The notes: generated by a model not told the origin, from the letters alone. A DNA stretch of 64,000 nucleotides from Neobacillus sp. CF12 (GCF_030348765.1 NZ_JAUCEU010000007.1:5243501-5307500); one strand, 5' to 3'. Shown: positions 9,211-19,442, counted from the first letter of the stretch. Numbers and translations: made by a program.

Positions 9211-9238
9211 ACTCACCTTTCGAAGGTGAGTTTTTTTG
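9211..9238 (+). terminator. Terminator of the tRNA-Arg gene
   Basis: ACTCACCTT (9211-9219) pairs with AAGGTGAGT (9223-9231) around a 3-base loop, followed by T7. Confidence 0.92.
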
Positions 9239-9289
9239 TTTTTACGAATACCAGTTACTTAAATACTCCATTTTTAACTTTGGTCAAAA

Positions 9290-9456
9290 GATTGTACCCG
9301 AAAAAGGTTGCAGCTGAATTTTCGGTAACAATAACCCCATGATTGTGCCCAAAAATACCGCAGTAGTAGATTTTGGGTGAAAATCCCACCATGATTGTTA
9401 CCGAAAACCAAGCCATATCGAATTTTCGATAACAATTCCTGAATTATCCCAGAAAA
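9290..9456 (+). repeat. Array B: seven alternately inverted 15-base elements, 52-bp period
   Basis: The element GATTGTTACCGAAAA occurs in forward form near 9290, 9341, 9393 and 9441, and as its reverse complement near 9318, 9370 and 9422, with up to four changes. Same-orientation copies are 48-52 bases apart. Neighbouring copies are 19-29 bases apart, mostly alternating about 28 and 23, and each pair can form a stem. No reading frame of note. It fills most of the gap between the tRNA terminator and the TPR gene. Confidence 0.88.
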
Positions 9457-9540
9457 CCCTCAAACAACAACAAGTCTTTTGTTTTTACACTATTTCATGC
9501 TAAACTTATTTCCATCTAGAAACAAAAGGGCGGTATACAT

Positions 9541-10566
9541 ATGAAAAAACGGGAACGAGCGAAACGGAAAGATAATATAATATTCCTTCCCGGACTCGAA
9601 AAGAGATTGACGGATAAGGGCCTTGAGAACCTACAGAATAAGCGGTATCAAGAAGCCATCACCTTGCTTGAGGAGGCAAGGGAGCATGATCCGGAAAATA
9701 GTGATATTTTAGTAGGTCTCGTGCTCGCTTATTTTGAAGCTGGAGCCTATATAAAAGCCAAAGACTTGGCTAACGAAATGCTGTTAAAGGGAATTGGCGA
9801 CTACTTCCATTTGGTTGACCTCTACCTAACCATATTAATACAGCTTCACGAATACCAGGAAATCGTCTCAACGATTGAAGCTTTATTTGACGAAATGGAG
9901 ATTCCTCCAGACCGGCATGATCATTTTCTGACCATCCTGCAATTTAGCAAACGAATGGCCGACAATAATCAACAGGATTCAGGTGAAGATACAGAGGAAG
10001 ATACTGATTTAAAAGAATTAAATCTCGCATCATTAAAAAGCTTAAATGAGCAAATGCTCGTGATTTCCAATTTGGCAGAAAAGAATATTCGACCTTATAT
10101 AGAAGAAATCAAAGAATATCTGACATCAGATACGGGTCACCCATTCCTAAAAACCATGCTGCTCTCCTTATTAAAAGAGCAGGAATATGATAAAGAGATA
10201 ATGGTTAAAAAGTTTAGTGAAGATCTATACATTGTTCCAACAGAACTCCCAGACATCCAAACGCAGCCGAGAATGCAGGAAATCGAAAATCTACTAGAAA
10301 AAAGATTAGAAAATAGTGATCCTAGTCTTTTTGAACATATCAAAGGGATGATCGAACGGATTTTCTTTATTAGCTATCCATTTGAGTTCAAGCCTAAAGA
10401 ATCCTTAGCCTGGGCGTGCGCCTTTCACTTCCTCGTACTTGGTTATCTTGGAGCAGATTATGATTTAAACGCTCTAGCAAATGAATACGAGATTTCACCA
10501 GAAAAAATAGAGCAGGCTCTTTCAAAAATCAGAGAATTAGAAGAAATTTCTTATCCTAATATATAG
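9541..10566 (+). CDS. ysoA: TPR-repeat protein (YsoA-like)
   Basis: A 341-residue soluble, charged protein. Residues about 27-95 hold two tetratricopeptide-like helix pairs (KGLENLQNKRYQEAITLLEE, then a second with AYFEAGAYIKAKDLANEML). The rest is predicted helical, with an acidic linker near residues 145-160. TPR repeats mediate protein contacts, and no enzyme motif is seen. ATG is preceded by AAAGGGCGG. Its place between the tRNA and tig matches ysoA in B. subtilis, whose function I do not know. Confidence 0.8.
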   Translation: MKKRERAKRKDNIIFLPGLEKRLTDKGLENLQNKRYQEAITLLEEAREHDPENSDILVGLVLAYFEAGAYIKAKDLANEMLLKGIGDYFHLVDLYLTILIQLHEYQEIVSTIEALFDEMEIPPDRHDHFLTILQFSKRMADNNQQDSGEDTEEDTDLKELNLASLKSLNEQMLVISNLAEKNIRPYIEEIKEYLTSDTGHPFLKTMLLSLLKEQEYDKEIMVKKFSEDLYIVPTELPDIQTQPRMQEIENLLEKRLENSDPSLFEHIKGMIERIFFISYPFEFKPKESLAWACAFHFLVLGYLGADYDLNALANEYEISPEKIEQALSKIRELEEISYPNI

Positions 10567-10575
10567 GTAACTCTG

Positions 10576-10603
10576 TTGAAAGAAAAAAATCCTGTGTTAT
10601 AAT
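10576..10603 (+). promoter_or_regulatory. Candidate sigma-A promoter of tig
   Basis: TTGAAA (10576-10581), 16 bases, then TATAAT (10598-10603), with a TGT extension just before the -10. A leader of roughly 120 bases follows. Confidence 0.7.
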
Positions 10604-10732
10604 GTAAGGGTTGCTATTGTGTAAAACTATTTTTTACATAAAAAATGAGGATAATGTCTTGTGTAGACAAGTCATATTCCTATCAATTTCGTTGCGAATG
10701 AAATGATAATAGATTGTTGGAGGGAAAATAGT

Positions 10733-12010
10733 ATGACAGTAAAATGGGAAAAGTTAGAAGGAAACACTGGCGTCCTTACAGTTGAAGTAAGCGCGGAAAA
10801 AGTAAATGAAGGATTAACTGCAGCTTTTAATAAAGTTGTTAAGACAGTAAATGTACCTGGCTTCCGTAAAGGGAAAATGCCTCGTCCAATGTTCGAAAAG
10901 CGTTTTGGAGTAGAATCACTTTACCAAGATGCATTAGATATTCTTCTTCCAGAAGCATATGGCAATGCTATTGATGAAGCAGGCATCGAGCCAATCGACC
11001 GTCCAGACATCGATATCGAACAAATGGAAAAAGGTAAAGAACTTATCTTCAAAGCAACTGTACAAGTTAAGCCGGAAGTAACATTAGGCGAGTACAAAGG
11101 TTTAGAAGTTGAAGAGATCGACACAACTGTAACAGACGAAGATGTAGCAAAAGAATTAGAAACACTTCAAAACCGTCAAGCTGAGCTTGTAGTGAAAGAA
11201 GAAGGCGCAGCTGAACTTGGTGATACAGTGGTTATCGATTTCGAAGGATTCGTTGATGGCGAAGCGTTCGAAGGCGGGAAAGCTGAAAATCATTCACTAG
11301 AATTAGGTTCTGGTTCATTCATCCCAGGATTTGAAGAGCAATTAGTAGGTTTGGCTACTGGCGAATCTAAAGACGTAGAAGTGTCATTCCCTGAGGAGTA
11401 CCATGCAGCAGAACTTGCTGGTAAGCCAGCGGTATTCAAAGTAACTTTACACGAAATTAAAGCTAAAGAACTTCCTGCTTTAGATGATGAGTTTGCAAAA
11501 GATGTTGATGATGAAGTTGAAACATTAGATGCATTAAAAGAAAAAATCAGAACTCGTTTAGAAGACAGCAAGAAGCACGAAGCTGAGCACAACTTACGTG
11601 ATACATTGGTAGAAAAAGCAGCTGCAAATGCTGAAGTTGAAATTCCAGACGTTATGGTTGAAAGCGAAGTAAACCGTATGCTTCAAGAATTCGAACAGCG
11701 TTTACAAATGCAAGGAATGAACCTTGAGCTTTACTTCCAATTCTCAGGTCAAGATGAAAATGCACTACGTGGCCAAATGAAAGAAGAAGCAGTAAACCGC
11801 GTTCGTGTTGCTTTAACACTTGAGGCAATTGTAAAAGCTGAAAACATTGAAGTTTCAGACGAAGATGTTAATGCTGAACTTGAAAAAATGGCTGGAATGT
11901 ACAACATGACAGTTGATAACATCAAAGCAGCACTAGGCGGCTTAGATGGAATCAAAGGCGATCTTCAAAAGCAAAAAGCGGTTGAATTCTTAATCGAAAA
12001 TAAAAAATAA
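10733..12010 (+). CDS. tig: Trigger factor, ribosome-associated chaperone and prolyl isomerase
   Basis: Binds near the ribosomal exit tunnel and shelters nascent chains. ATG 10733 is used because TGGAGGG lies just upstream and the protein then begins [11 protein letters not shown] as usual. The frame is open to 10703. The 425 residues comprise the N-terminal ribosome-binding domain with the [10 protein letters not shown] signature, the FKBP-type isomerase domain (about 160-245, starting [14 protein letters not shown]) and the helical C-terminal chaperone domain. clpX follows downstream, as in many bacteria. It has its own promoter and terminator. Confidence 0.97.
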   Translation: MTVKWEKLEGNTGVLTVEVSAEKVNEGLTAAFNKVVKTVNVPGFRKGKMPRPMFEKRFGVESLYQDALDILLPEAYGNAIDEAGIEPIDRPDIDIEQMEKGKELIFKATVQVKPEVTLGEYKGLEVEEIDTTVTDEDVAKELETLQNRQAELVVKEEGAAELGDTVVIDFEGFVDGEAFEGGKAENHSLELGSGSFIPGFEEQLVGLATGESKDVEVSFPEEYHAAELAGKPAVFKVTLHEIKAKELPALDDEFAKDVDDEVETLDALKEKIRTRLEDSKKHEAEHNLRDTLVEKAAANAEVEIPDVMVESEVNRMLQEFEQRLQMQGMNLELYFQFSGQDENALRGQMKEEAVNRVRVALTLEAIVKAENIEVSDEDVNAELEKMAGMYNMTVDNIKAALGGLDGIKGDLQKQKAVEFLIENKK

Positions 12011-12022
12011 TAACTATTGTTA

Positions 12023-12055
12023 AAACATGGCACGATTTTATCGTGCCTGTTTTTA
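12023..12055 (+). terminator. Terminator after tig
   Basis: GGCACGA (12029-12035) pairs with TCGTGCC (12041-12047), extended by AAAC/GTTT with a small mismatch, and followed by T-rich sequence. Confidence 0.88.
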
Positions 12056-12056
12056 T

Positions 12057-12419
12057 ACATTTTTTCAATTACATATTATAATAAGTACAGGGAAACCTTT
12101 TTAACAAGCAGGAAACATAAATCCTCCTGCAGGAAAAACAGAATTACATATCGAATTAAGTAAAACACGCTTCATGTAAGATTGATTTTAATAAAAAGTG
12201 GTTATGCTTAATGGGTACATAGGAATTATTTAAAGAGTGTCCAAACAAAAATCCGCTTCTTAAAAAACATAGTTGTAGAAGGCTTTTTATTACCAGTACG
12301 CTGGGTCCATGTGTTACAATGCAATACATACCACTGAATAGTATCGAAATAAAAACGGATTTTGTTTGTGTTACGCAACTTTAAATATGGTTATAACACG
12401 TTTTCAAGGGGTGAAAGAA
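12057..12419 (+). other. Gene-free 363-bp region upstream of clpX
   Basis: A+T-rich sequence with no convincing gene or RNA. A TGTTACAAT (12312-12320) and a TGGTTATAAC (12388-12397) could serve as extended -10 elements for clpX, but neither has a good -35. GGAAACATAAATCC and CCTGCAGG are short isolated palindromic bits. No CtsR-type heptamer repeat or CIRCE element was seen. Confidence 0.5.
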
Positions 12420-13682
12420 TTGTTTAAATTTAATGATGAAAAAGGACAATTAAAGTGTTCCTTCTGTGGAAAGACACAAGACCAAGTACGTAAGTTGGTC
12501 GCCGGACCAGGTGTTTATATATGTGACGAGTGTATCGAGCTTTGCACAGAAATCGTTGAAGAAGAGCTAGGAACAGAAGAAGAAGTAGAATTTAAGGATG
12601 TTCCGAAGCCAAAAGAAATCTGTGAGATCCTTGATGAGTACGTCATTGGTCAGGACCAAGCTAAAAAATCGCTATCGGTTGCAGTTTATAATCATTACAA
12701 GCGTATCAATTCAAACAGTAAGATTGATGACGTTGAACTCTCTAAGAGTAATATCTGTATGATTGGACCAACTGGAAGTGGTAAAACTTTATTAGCTCAG
12801 ACATTAGCGCGGATTCTTAATGTTCCGTTTGCGATTGCAGATGCAACGTCTCTTACTGAAGCAGGATATGTAGGGGAAGACGTTGAAAATATTCTGTTAA
12901 AATTAATTCAATCTGCTGATTATGATGTGGAGAAAGCTGAAAAGGGAATTATCTATATCGATGAAATCGATAAAATTGCCCGTAAATCAGAAAATCCTTC
13001 CATCACAAGAGATGTATCTGGTGAAGGTGTACAGCAAGCACTATTAAAAATTCTCGAAGGTACGGTTGCAAGCGTTCCACCACAAGGCGGTCGTAAACAT
13101 CCACATCAGGAATTTATTCAAATCGATACTACGAATATTTTATTTATCTGTGGTGGTGCATTTGATGGAATCGAACCAATTATTAAGCGCCGTTTAGGCC
13201 AAAAGGTTATTGGATTTGGTTCTGATGTTAAGCAACAACAGGATATTACTCAGAAAGAGCTTCTTTCTAAAGTTTTACCTGAGGATTTACTCCGTTTCGG
13301 TTTAATTCCTGAATTCATCGGCCGTCTGCCTGTCATTGCAAGTCTTGAGCAGTTAGATGAGTCTGCATTGATTGAAATCTTAACGAAGCCTAAGAATGCT
13401 TTAGTTAAGCAATATCAAAAAATGCTGGAAATCGATGAAGTAGAATTAGAATTCGAAGAAGGCGCATTGAACGAAATCGCGAAGAAAGCGATTGAACGTA
13501 AAACAGGTGCCCGCGGATTGCGTTCTATTATTGAAGGAATCATGCTGGATGTCATGTTTGACCTTCCTTCTCGTAATGATATTCAAAAATGTATCATTAC
13601 AAAAGAAACGGTCATCGACAATAGTCTTCCAAAGCTTGTCTTAGAAGACGGTACCGTTGTCGCAGAAGAAAAATCAGCATAA
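12420..13682 (+). CDS. clpX: ATP-dependent Clp protease ATPase subunit ClpX
   Basis: Hexameric AAA+ unfoldase that feeds substrates to ClpP. TTG 12420 is chosen: AAGGGGTG is just upstream, and the protein then starts with [12 protein letters not shown] and has the usual 420 residues. The frame extends upstream to 12366 without homology. The N-terminal zinc-binding domain has the CSFC...CDEC cysteines (residues 13-37). Then come Walker A GPTGSGKT, Walker [10 protein letters not shown], the ClpP-contact loop around VIGFGSD and the sensor-2 segment GARGLRSI. It is separated from tig and lonB by terminators. Confidence 0.97.
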   Translation: MFKFNDEKGQLKCSFCGKTQDQVRKLVAGPGVYICDECIELCTEIVEEELGTEEEVEFKDVPKPKEICEILDEYVIGQDQAKKSLSVAVYNHYKRINSNSKIDDVELSKSNICMIGPTGSGKTLLAQTLARILNVPFAIADATSLTEAGYVGEDVENILLKLIQSADYDVEKAEKGIIYIDEIDKIARKSENPSITRDVSGEGVQQALLKILEGTVASVPPQGGRKHPHQEFIQIDTTNILFICGGAFDGIEPIIKRRLGQKVIGFGSDVKQQQDITQKELLSKVLPEDLLRFGLIPEFIGRLPVIASLEQLDESALIEILTKPKNALVKQYQKMLEIDEVELEFEEGALNEIAKKAIERKTGARGLRSIIEGIMLDVMFDLPSRNDIQKCIITKETVIDNSLPKLVLEDGTVVAEEKSA

Positions 13683-13696
13683 TAAAGGTATATTCA

Positions 13697-13728
13697 AAGG
13701 ACCCAGTGATTAGCTGGGTTCTTTTTTT
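13697..13728 (+). terminator. Terminator after clpX
   Basis: AAGGACCCAG pairs with CTGGGTTCTT (one G-T) around a 7-base loop, ending in T7. Confidence 0.9.
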
Positions 13729-13771
13729 GATATTTATACATGCCAACAAAAACAGTTTCTTACAAATTGTG

Positions 13772-13800
13772 GTTTATTCCATCTCCATGCAGGAAATACT
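13772..13800 (+). promoter_or_regulatory. Candidate sigma-F promoter of lonB
   Basis: GTTTA (13772-13776), 15 bases, then GGAAATACT (13792-13800), which fits GGnnAnAnT of sigma-F -10 elements. lonB is reported as a forespore gene in B. subtilis. Confidence 0.55.
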
Positions 13801-13843
13801 TATAAATATCTAGCCAAGTTTACTTGTAGCAGGAGGGAAAAAT

Positions 13844-15511
13844 ATGAGTTGGACGGGGATTGCCTTATTTATACAGCTGTTTTTTGGAATTATTATTGGG
13901 CTGTATTTCTGGAATTTGCTAAGGAACCAACGGACACAAAAGGTTTCCATTGATCGGGAATCCCGTAAGGAAATGGAACAGCTCCGAAAAATGAGATCGA
14001 TTTCATTAACAGAACCATTATCTGAGAAAGTACGCCCTACAAGCTTCGATGATATTGTTGGACAAGAAGATGGAATCAAGTCATTGAAAGCAGCATTATG
14101 TGGCCCAAATCCACAGCATGTCATTATTTATGGACCACCTGGGGTAGGAAAAACAGCTGCTGCCCGCTTAGTCTTAGAAGAAGCAAAAAAAGTTCAAAAA
14201 TCACCTTTCAAACAAAACTCTGTATTTATTGAATTGGATGCAACAACTGCTCGATTTGACGAACGAGGCATCGCCGACCCGTTAATTGGCTCTGTACATG
14301 ATCCGATTTATCAGGGTGCAGGGGCGATGGGGCAGGCAGGAATTCCACAGCCAAAGCAAGGCGCAGTTACGAACGCACATGGGGGCGTGCTATTCATTGA
14401 TGAGATTGGCGAGCTTCATTCGATTCAAATGAACAAGCTATTAAAAGTTCTTGAGGATCGAAAAGTATTTCTTGAAAGTGCCTATTACCATGAGGAAAAC
14501 ACACAAATTCCTACGCATATCCATGATATTTTTAAAAATGGACTGCCGGCAGACTTTCGCTTAATTGGTGCAACAACTAGGACTCCAAGTGAAATACCGC
14601 CAGCGATTCGATCACGGTGTATGGAAGTATTCTTTAGAGATTTAACCCAAGAAGAAATCATTGAAGTTGGCAAAAAAGCAGCTGATAAAGTGAAACTGGA
14701 CATTAGTGAAACTGGATTAGATATTTTATCTACATATGCTAGGAATGGGCGAGAAGCCGTTAATATGATTCAAATTTCTGCAGGGCTTGCGATTACGGAT
14801 GAGCGGAATTTTATTAGAGATGAAGATTTAGAATGGGTAGCACATTCCAGTCAATTATCACCAAGAATGGAAAGAAAGATTAATGATGATTCCCGGATTG
14901 GGCTTGTAAATGGACTAGCTGTTTATGGTCCAAATACAGGTGCGTTGCTTGAAATCGAGGTAATGGTCATTCCTGCCAAGGATAAAGGAACAATTAATAT
15001 TACCGGGATTGTCGATGAAGAAAGTATTGGCGGACAAGGGAAATCAATCCGCAGAAAAAGTATGGCGCGAGGTTCGATTGAAAATGTTATCACCGTTCTA
15101 CGGTCAATGGGTGTCCCAGCAGGCGATTTCGATATTCATGTGAATTTTCCAGGCGGTGTTCCGATTGATGGTCCGTCCGCTGGAATTGCGATGGCAACGG
15201 GGATTTATTCTGCCATTTACAAAATACCGATTGATAACAAAGTGGCGATGACAGGAGAAATTAGCATTCATGGAAATGTGAAGCCGATCGGCGGTGTATA
15301 CCCGAAGGTAAAGGCTGCGCAAAAAGCGGGAGCAACAACGGTTATCATCCCTGAAGAAAATATGCAATCGATTTTAAATGAAATAAAAGGAATTCGGATT
15401 GTTCCTGTTTCCCATTTGAGTGAGGTTTTTGACATTGCACTCGTCAATAACCAGCCAATTAGTCAGGTCATCCCAGCTTCAATCGAACTTTCTAAAAAAG
15501 AATCAATTTAA
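13844..15511 (+). CDS. lonB: Sporulation ATP-dependent protease LonB
   Basis: A Lon-type AAA+ serine protease tied to the membrane, made in the forespore in B. subtilis. The 555 residues comprise an N-terminal membrane segment (4-25), the AAA+ module with Walker A GPPGVGKT (97-104) and Walker B VLFIDEIGE, then the Lon protease domain with the Ser445-Lys488 dyad (DGPSAGIAMATG and YPKVKAA). It lacks the large N-terminal substrate domain of LonA. ATG is preceded by AGGAGGG. A sigma-F-like promoter lies upstream and a terminator downstream, so it is independent of lonA. Confidence 0.95.
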   Translation: MSWTGIALFIQLFFGIIIGLYFWNLLRNQRTQKVSIDRESRKEMEQLRKMRSISLTEPLSEKVRPTSFDDIVGQEDGIKSLKAALCGPNPQHVIIYGPPGVGKTAAARLVLEEAKKVQKSPFKQNSVFIELDATTARFDERGIADPLIGSVHDPIYQGAGAMGQAGIPQPKQGAVTNAHGGVLFIDEIGELHSIQMNKLLKVLEDRKVFLESAYYHEENTQIPTHIHDIFKNGLPADFRLIGATTRTPSEIPPAIRSRCMEVFFRDLTQEEIIEVGKKAADKVKLDISETGLDILSTYARNGREAVNMIQISAGLAITDERNFIRDEDLEWVAHSSQLSPRMERKINDDSRIGLVNGLAVYGPNTGALLEIEVMVIPAKDKGTINITGIVDEESIGGQGKSIRRKSMARGSIENVITVLRSMGVPAGDFDIHVNFPGGVPIDGPSAGIAMATGIYSAIYKIPIDNKVAMTGEISIHGNVKPIGGVYPKVKAAQKAGATTVIIPEENMQSILNEIKGIRIVPVSHLSEVFDIALVNNQPISQVIPASIELSKKESI

Positions 15512-15516
15512 AAGCT

Positions 15517-15552
15517 AACACTTCGGGTGGTTCCAGCCGAAGTGTTTTTTAA
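15517..15552 (+). terminator. Terminator after lonB
   Basis: AACACTTCGG (15517-15526) pairs perfectly with CCGAAGTGTT (15537-15546), followed by T-rich sequence. Confidence 0.93.
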
Positions 15553-15720
15553 TGAAAGAAATCCTCTTACTTGGGGAAAATTAATAATATATTGACAAAC
15601 TTATTTCTGTCACTTTCGTATTATTAGACACATATTTGCAAATGAGATAGAATTGTACAAAGACGATTTCCGCTTTTAAAAGCAGGTATGATTGATTTAT
15701 GCATGTGGAGGTGCAATTTA

Positions 15721-18045
15721 ATGGCGAAAGATAGAGAATTGATCGTCCCCCTCCTGCCGCTTCGGGGGTTGCTAGTATATCCGACAATGGTCCTTCATTT
15801 AGATGTTGGGCGTGAAAGGTCGGTTGAAGCCCTAGAAAAAGCGATGGTAGATGACCATTTAATTTTTTTAACCACTCAAAAGGATATTGCAATAGATGAT
15901 CCATCTGAAGAGGATCTATATCAAATTGGTACGTTAACGAAGGTTAAACAAATGCTAAAGCTCCCGAATGGCACGATTAGGGTATTAGTTGAGGGACTAA
16001 ACAGAGCAAAAATTGAATCGTTTCATGATGAGGACGAATATTATGCGGTCAGCATCGTGACATTCGATGAACCTACAACAAAGGATGTTGAAGATCAGGC
16101 ATTAATGAGAACAATGCTTGAGTATTTCGAGCAATACATAAAGTTATCCAAAAAAATCTCAGCCGAAACCTATGCCTCGGTGGTAGATATTGAGGAACCA
16201 GGAAGAATGGCAGATATTATCTCTTCTCATTTGCCAATCAAACTGAAAGAAAAACAAGAAATTCTTGAAACGATCGATGTTAAGCAAAGAATGAATATGG
16301 TAATTGATACCATTCAGAATGAAAAAGAAGTCCTAAATCTCGAGAAGAAGATTGGGCAGCGTGTGAAACGGTCAATGGAAAGAACGCAAAAAGAATATTA
16401 TTTGCGTGAACAAATGAAAGCCATTCAGAAGGAATTGGGAGACAAAGAAGGCAAAACAGGTGAAGTAGCTGAACTAACTGAAAAAATTAAAAATGCCGGT
16501 ATGCCTGAGCAGGTTCAGCAGACTGCACTAAAAGAACTAGACCGCTACGAAAAGGTACCATCAAGTTCAGCAGAAAGCGCCGTAATTAGAAACTATATTG
16601 AATGGCTGATTACGATTCCATGGTCAAAGAAAACAAATGATGATATCGACATTCTTCGTGCAGAAAAAATTCTCAATCAGGATCATTTTGGTCTAGAAAA
16701 AGTAAAGGAACGTGTCTTGGAGTTTTTAGCTGTTCAAAAGCTGACGAATTCCCTAAAAGGACCGATTCTTTGTTTAGCAGGACCTCCTGGAGTAGGGAAA
16801 ACAAGCTTAGCGCGATCGATTGCAACCTCATTAAATCGTAATTTTGTCCGTGTTTCTCTTGGTGGAGTTCGTGATGAATCCGAGATTCGCGGTCATCGTA
16901 GAACCTATGTTGGTGCGATGCCAGGCCGGATTATTCAAGGAATGAAAAAAGCAGGCACGATTAATCCAGTCTTTTTATTGGATGAGATTGATAAAATGTC
17001 AAGCGACTTCCGCGGCGATCCTTCTTCCGCAATGCTTGAGGTGTTAGATCCAGAACAAAACCATAATTTCAGTGACCATTATATTGAAGAAACGTACGAC
17101 CTATCGAAAGTTATGTTCATTGCGACTGCGAATAACCTATCGACAATTCCGGGTCCACTTTTAGACAGAATGGAAATTATCACTATTGCTGGCTATACGG
17201 AAATCGAAAAAGTTCATATCACCAGAGATCATTTGCTGCCAAAGCAAATCATAGAAAATGGACTTTCGAAAGGGATTCTTCAGGTACGAGATGATGCAAT
17301 TCTTAAGGTAGTAAGATACTATACCCGTGAAGCTGGGGTCCGTAGCCTTGAGAGACAAATGGCAACCATCTGCCGTAAGACAGCAAAAATTGTTGTTTCT
17401 GGCGAAAAGAAACGGGTTATTGTCACGGAAAAGAATGTGGAGGAATTCCTAGGTAAACCAAAGTTCCGCTACGGTCAGGCTGAAACAGAGGATCAAGTCG
17501 GTGTTGCAACAGGTCTAGCCTATACGACTGTTGGCGGAGATACACTGCAAATCGAAGTTTCTCTTTCTCCTGGTAAAGGAAGACTTGTGTTAACAGGAAA
17601 GCTTGGGGACGTGATGAAAGAATCAGCGCAGGCTGCCTTTAGTTATATTCGTTCTAAAGCTGGTGAGTTAGGAATTGAAGAAGATTTTCATGAAAAATAT
17701 GATGTTCACATTCACGTCCCAGAAGGTGCTGTACCAAAAGATGGTCCATCCGCAGGGATTACAATGGCGACCGCACTGGTGTCTGCCCTTACAGGCAAGG
17801 CAATCCGTCGTGAGGTGGGAATGACCGGAGAAATCACGCTAAGAGGACGTGTGCTGCCAATTGGCGGTTTAAAAGAAAAAACGCTCAGTGCTCATCGAGC
17901 TGGTTTAACAAAGGTGATTCTTCCAAAAGACAATGAAATGGATATTGATGATATCCCAGAAAGTGTTAGAAATGAAATAGAGTTTGTGCTTGTTTCGCAT
18001 GTCGATGAAGTTTTACGGCATGCACTCGTAGAAGGTGGATTGTAA
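15721..18045 (+). CDS. lonA: ATP-dependent protease La (LonA)
   Basis: Cytoplasmic quality-control protease. ATG 15721 is chosen because GGAGGTG lies 9 bases upstream and the protein starts [16 protein letters not shown]. It is 774 residues, the usual length. The order is the N-terminal LON substrate domain (1-about 200), a coiled coil around 220-260, AAA+ with Walker A GPPGVGKT, and the protease domain with Ser677-Lys720 ([18 protein letters not shown]). Its stop overlaps the ysxC start by one base (TAATG), coupling the two. A TTGACA at 15592 lacks a well-spaced -10. Confidence 0.97.
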   Translation: MAKDRELIVPLLPLRGLLVYPTMVLHLDVGRERSVEALEKAMVDDHLIFLTTQKDIAIDDPSEEDLYQIGTLTKVKQMLKLPNGTIRVLVEGLNRAKIESFHDEDEYYAVSIVTFDEPTTKDVEDQALMRTMLEYFEQYIKLSKKISAETYASVVDIEEPGRMADIISSHLPIKLKEKQEILETIDVKQRMNMVIDTIQNEKEVLNLEKKIGQRVKRSMERTQKEYYLREQMKAIQKELGDKEGKTGEVAELTEKIKNAGMPEQVQQTALKELDRYEKVPSSSAESAVIRNYIEWLITIPWSKKTNDDIDILRAEKILNQDHFGLEKVKERVLEFLAVQKLTNSLKGPILCLAGPPGVGKTSLARSIATSLNRNFVRVSLGGVRDESEIRGHRRTYVGAMPGRIIQGMKKAGTINPVFLLDEIDKMSSDFRGDPSSAMLEVLDPEQNHNFSDHYIEETYDLSKVMFIATANNLSTIPGPLLDRMEIITIAGYTEIEKVHITRDHLLPKQIIENGLSKGILQVRDDAILKVVRYYTREAGVRSLERQMATICRKTAKIVVSGEKKRVIVTEKNVEEFLGKPKFRYGQAETEDQVGVATGLAYTTVGGDTLQIEVSLSPGKGRLVLTGKLGDVMKESAQAAFSYIRSKAGELGIEEDFHEKYDVHIHVPEGAVPKDGPSAGITMATALVSALTGKAIRREVGMTGEITLRGRVLPIGGLKEKTLSAHRAGLTKVILPKDNEMDIDDIPESVRNEIEFVLVSHVDEVLRHALVEGGL

Positions 18046-18626
18046 TGAAAGTAGTTAGTTCCGATATTGTCATCAGTGCCGTAAGGCCAGCGCAGTACCC
18101 AGAAACAGACTTGCCAGAGTTTGCATTAGCCGGACGGTCTAATGTGGGCAAGTCATCGTTTATCAATAAAATGCTTAATCGAAAGGGCTTAGCGAGAATC
18201 TCTTCAAAGCCTGGTAAAACACAAACATTGAATTTTTATCTTATTAACGAAATTCTCCATTTTGTCGATGTCCCTGGATATGGCTATGCTAAGGTATCCA
18301 AGTCGGAGCGGGCAGCCTGGGGAAAGATGATTGAAACGTATTTTACCTCCCGCGAGCAATTAAGAGCGGCAGTTTTGATTGTGGATCTACGGCACCCGCC
18401 AACACAGGATGATGTCATGATGTATGATTTCCTTAAGCATTATGATATTCCATGTGTTGTCATTGCGACGAAAGCAGATAAAATTCCAAGAGGAAAGTGG
18501 CAGAAATACTTAAAAGTCACAAAAGAAACCCTCGATATAGACGAAAATGACCACATCGTCCTCTTCTCATCCGAAACCGGTGAAGGAAAAGATAAAGCGT
18601 GGTCGATTTTGCAGAGTTATATGTAG
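18045..18626 (+). CDS. ysxC: Ribosome biogenesis GTPase YsxC/EngB
   Basis: An essential small GTPase that helps assemble the 50S subunit. The 193 residues show G1 [11 protein letters not shown]3 DVPGYGYA, G4 TKADK and the G5 region near SSETGEGK, which is the TrmE/EngB pattern. It is translationally coupled to lonA (1-base overlap), an arrangement shared with B. subtilis. A perfect hairpin terminator follows the stop. Confidence 0.96.
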   Translation: MKVVSSDIVISAVRPAQYPETDLPEFALAGRSNVGKSSFINKMLNRKGLARISSKPGKTQTLNFYLINEILHFVDVPGYGYAKVSKSERAAWGKMIETYFTSREQLRAAVLIVDLRHPPTQDDVMMYDFLKHYDIPCVVIATKADKIPRGKWQKYLKVTKETLDIDENDHIVLFSSETGEGKDKAWSILQSYM

Positions 18627-18632
18627 TCGAGG

Positions 18633-18668
18633 AAAAAGACGTATGAATTGGCATACGTCTTTTTCGTT
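18633..18668 (+). terminator. Terminator of lonA-ysxC
   Basis: A 13-bp perfect stem AAAAAGACGTATG (18633-18645) with its complement (18652-18664). The A/T ends make it usable in both directions. Confidence 0.92.
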
Positions 18669-18718
18669 ATTTATCAAGGTTGGGTTCGGCTGAGAATCAG
18701 GTTAGCACCTGCTCTGAT

Positions 18719-18910
18719 AAATAGGCGGAAAAATTCCGCCTATTTAGTAAATACTCATAATAATAGCTAAAATAGGCGGAGAGATTCCGCCTATTGACCT
18801 CGAAAACCGTGAAAATGGGGAATTTTGTATTGCTTAGGCGGAAAAACTCCGCTTATTTTCCCTGAAACGAACCCGATTCTGCAAATAAGCGGAAATCCTC
18901 CGCTTATTTT
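18719..18910 (+). repeat. Array C: four short palindromic hairpins between convergent genes
   Basis: Four copies of AAATAGGCGGA-(N5)-TCCGCCTATTT or its variant with GCTTATT occur at 18719-18745, 18770-18795, about 18833-18858 and 18883-18910. Centres are about 51, 63 and 51 bases apart. Each would form an 8-11-bp stem with a 5-6-base loop. There are no T-runs after the stems, so they are not ordinary terminators. Confidence 0.92.
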
Positions 18911-18953
18911 ACCTATGCTGTTTACACGATTAAGGATCACTCGCTGCCTGACG

Positions 18954-19442
18954 TTATTTTTTCTTTCTAAAAAGAAAGTAGATTCCGACAAGAATAATAA
19001 TCGCCGGCCAAAACTTCCAGACAAAACTAAGGCCATTTTGAAGTAATCCAAGATATTCTGCAACTTTGTCGTAAAATAATAGCAATAATGCCAATACTAA
19101 AAAGAGAAAGGCTTGAAATAAACCATTATTGTTTTTTTGAAAACGGAGAAAGCAGCCAATCGAGATAAATAAGACAAGCATCCCAATGGTATTGTTGGGC
19201 CAGAATGCGATCTTTCCAGCGAGATGAAAATGAAGTCCAAAACCCGAGATGATGACTCCTGGTAAAATCGCTTCATAATCTTTTGCTGAATATCCTTGTC
19301 CTAAAAAAGCTACGCCAACGATTATAAGTAAAGTTGGCCATGAATACAATGTCTGTAGAGCAGTAAATCCAGATTGCTGCAGGAAAAGGAATGCTCCAAA
19401 GCCTATGAGAATAATTCCCGGAAAAATCCGTTGGTTCTTCAT
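18954..19442 (-). CDS. Multi-pass membrane protein, LiaI/LiaF-like transmembrane region
   Basis: 162 residues if started at the ATG ending at 19442, which has GGAAGTGGTG upstream; an in-frame start at 19502 would add 20 polar residues. It has about five to six hydrophobic helices (IFPGIILIGFGAFLFLQQ, WPTLLIIVGVAFLG, a central pair, and FWPAIIILVGIYFLF) and a KKK end. The repeated Trp-Pro-(hydrophobic)-GxxxL pattern resembles the LiaI/LiaF-type membrane domain (DUF5668-like). Function unknown; relatives are tied to envelope stress. It is transcribed against ysxC. Confidence 0.7.
   Translation of the reverse strand: MKNQRIFPGIILIGFGAFLFLQQSGFTALQTLYSWPTLLIIVGVAFLGQGYSAKDYEAILPGVIISGFGLHFHLAGKIAFWPNNTIGMLVLFISIGCFLRFQKNNNGLFQAFLFLVLALLLLFYDKVAEYLGLLQNGLSFVWKFWPAIIILVGIYFLFRKKK

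Noticed and set aside
8424..9456. CRISPR array
   Set aside because: The whole 52-bp unit is conserved with no unique spacers, array B has alternating inverted elements, and no cas genes are near.
12366..12419. Longer ClpX N-terminus
   Set aside because: The extra 18 residues do not match ClpX, and TTG 12420 has the better ribosome-binding site and gives the standard length.
15592..15624. TTGACA as the lonA promoter
   Set aside because: The nearest TATTAT is 21 bases away, too far for a normal sigma-A promoter.
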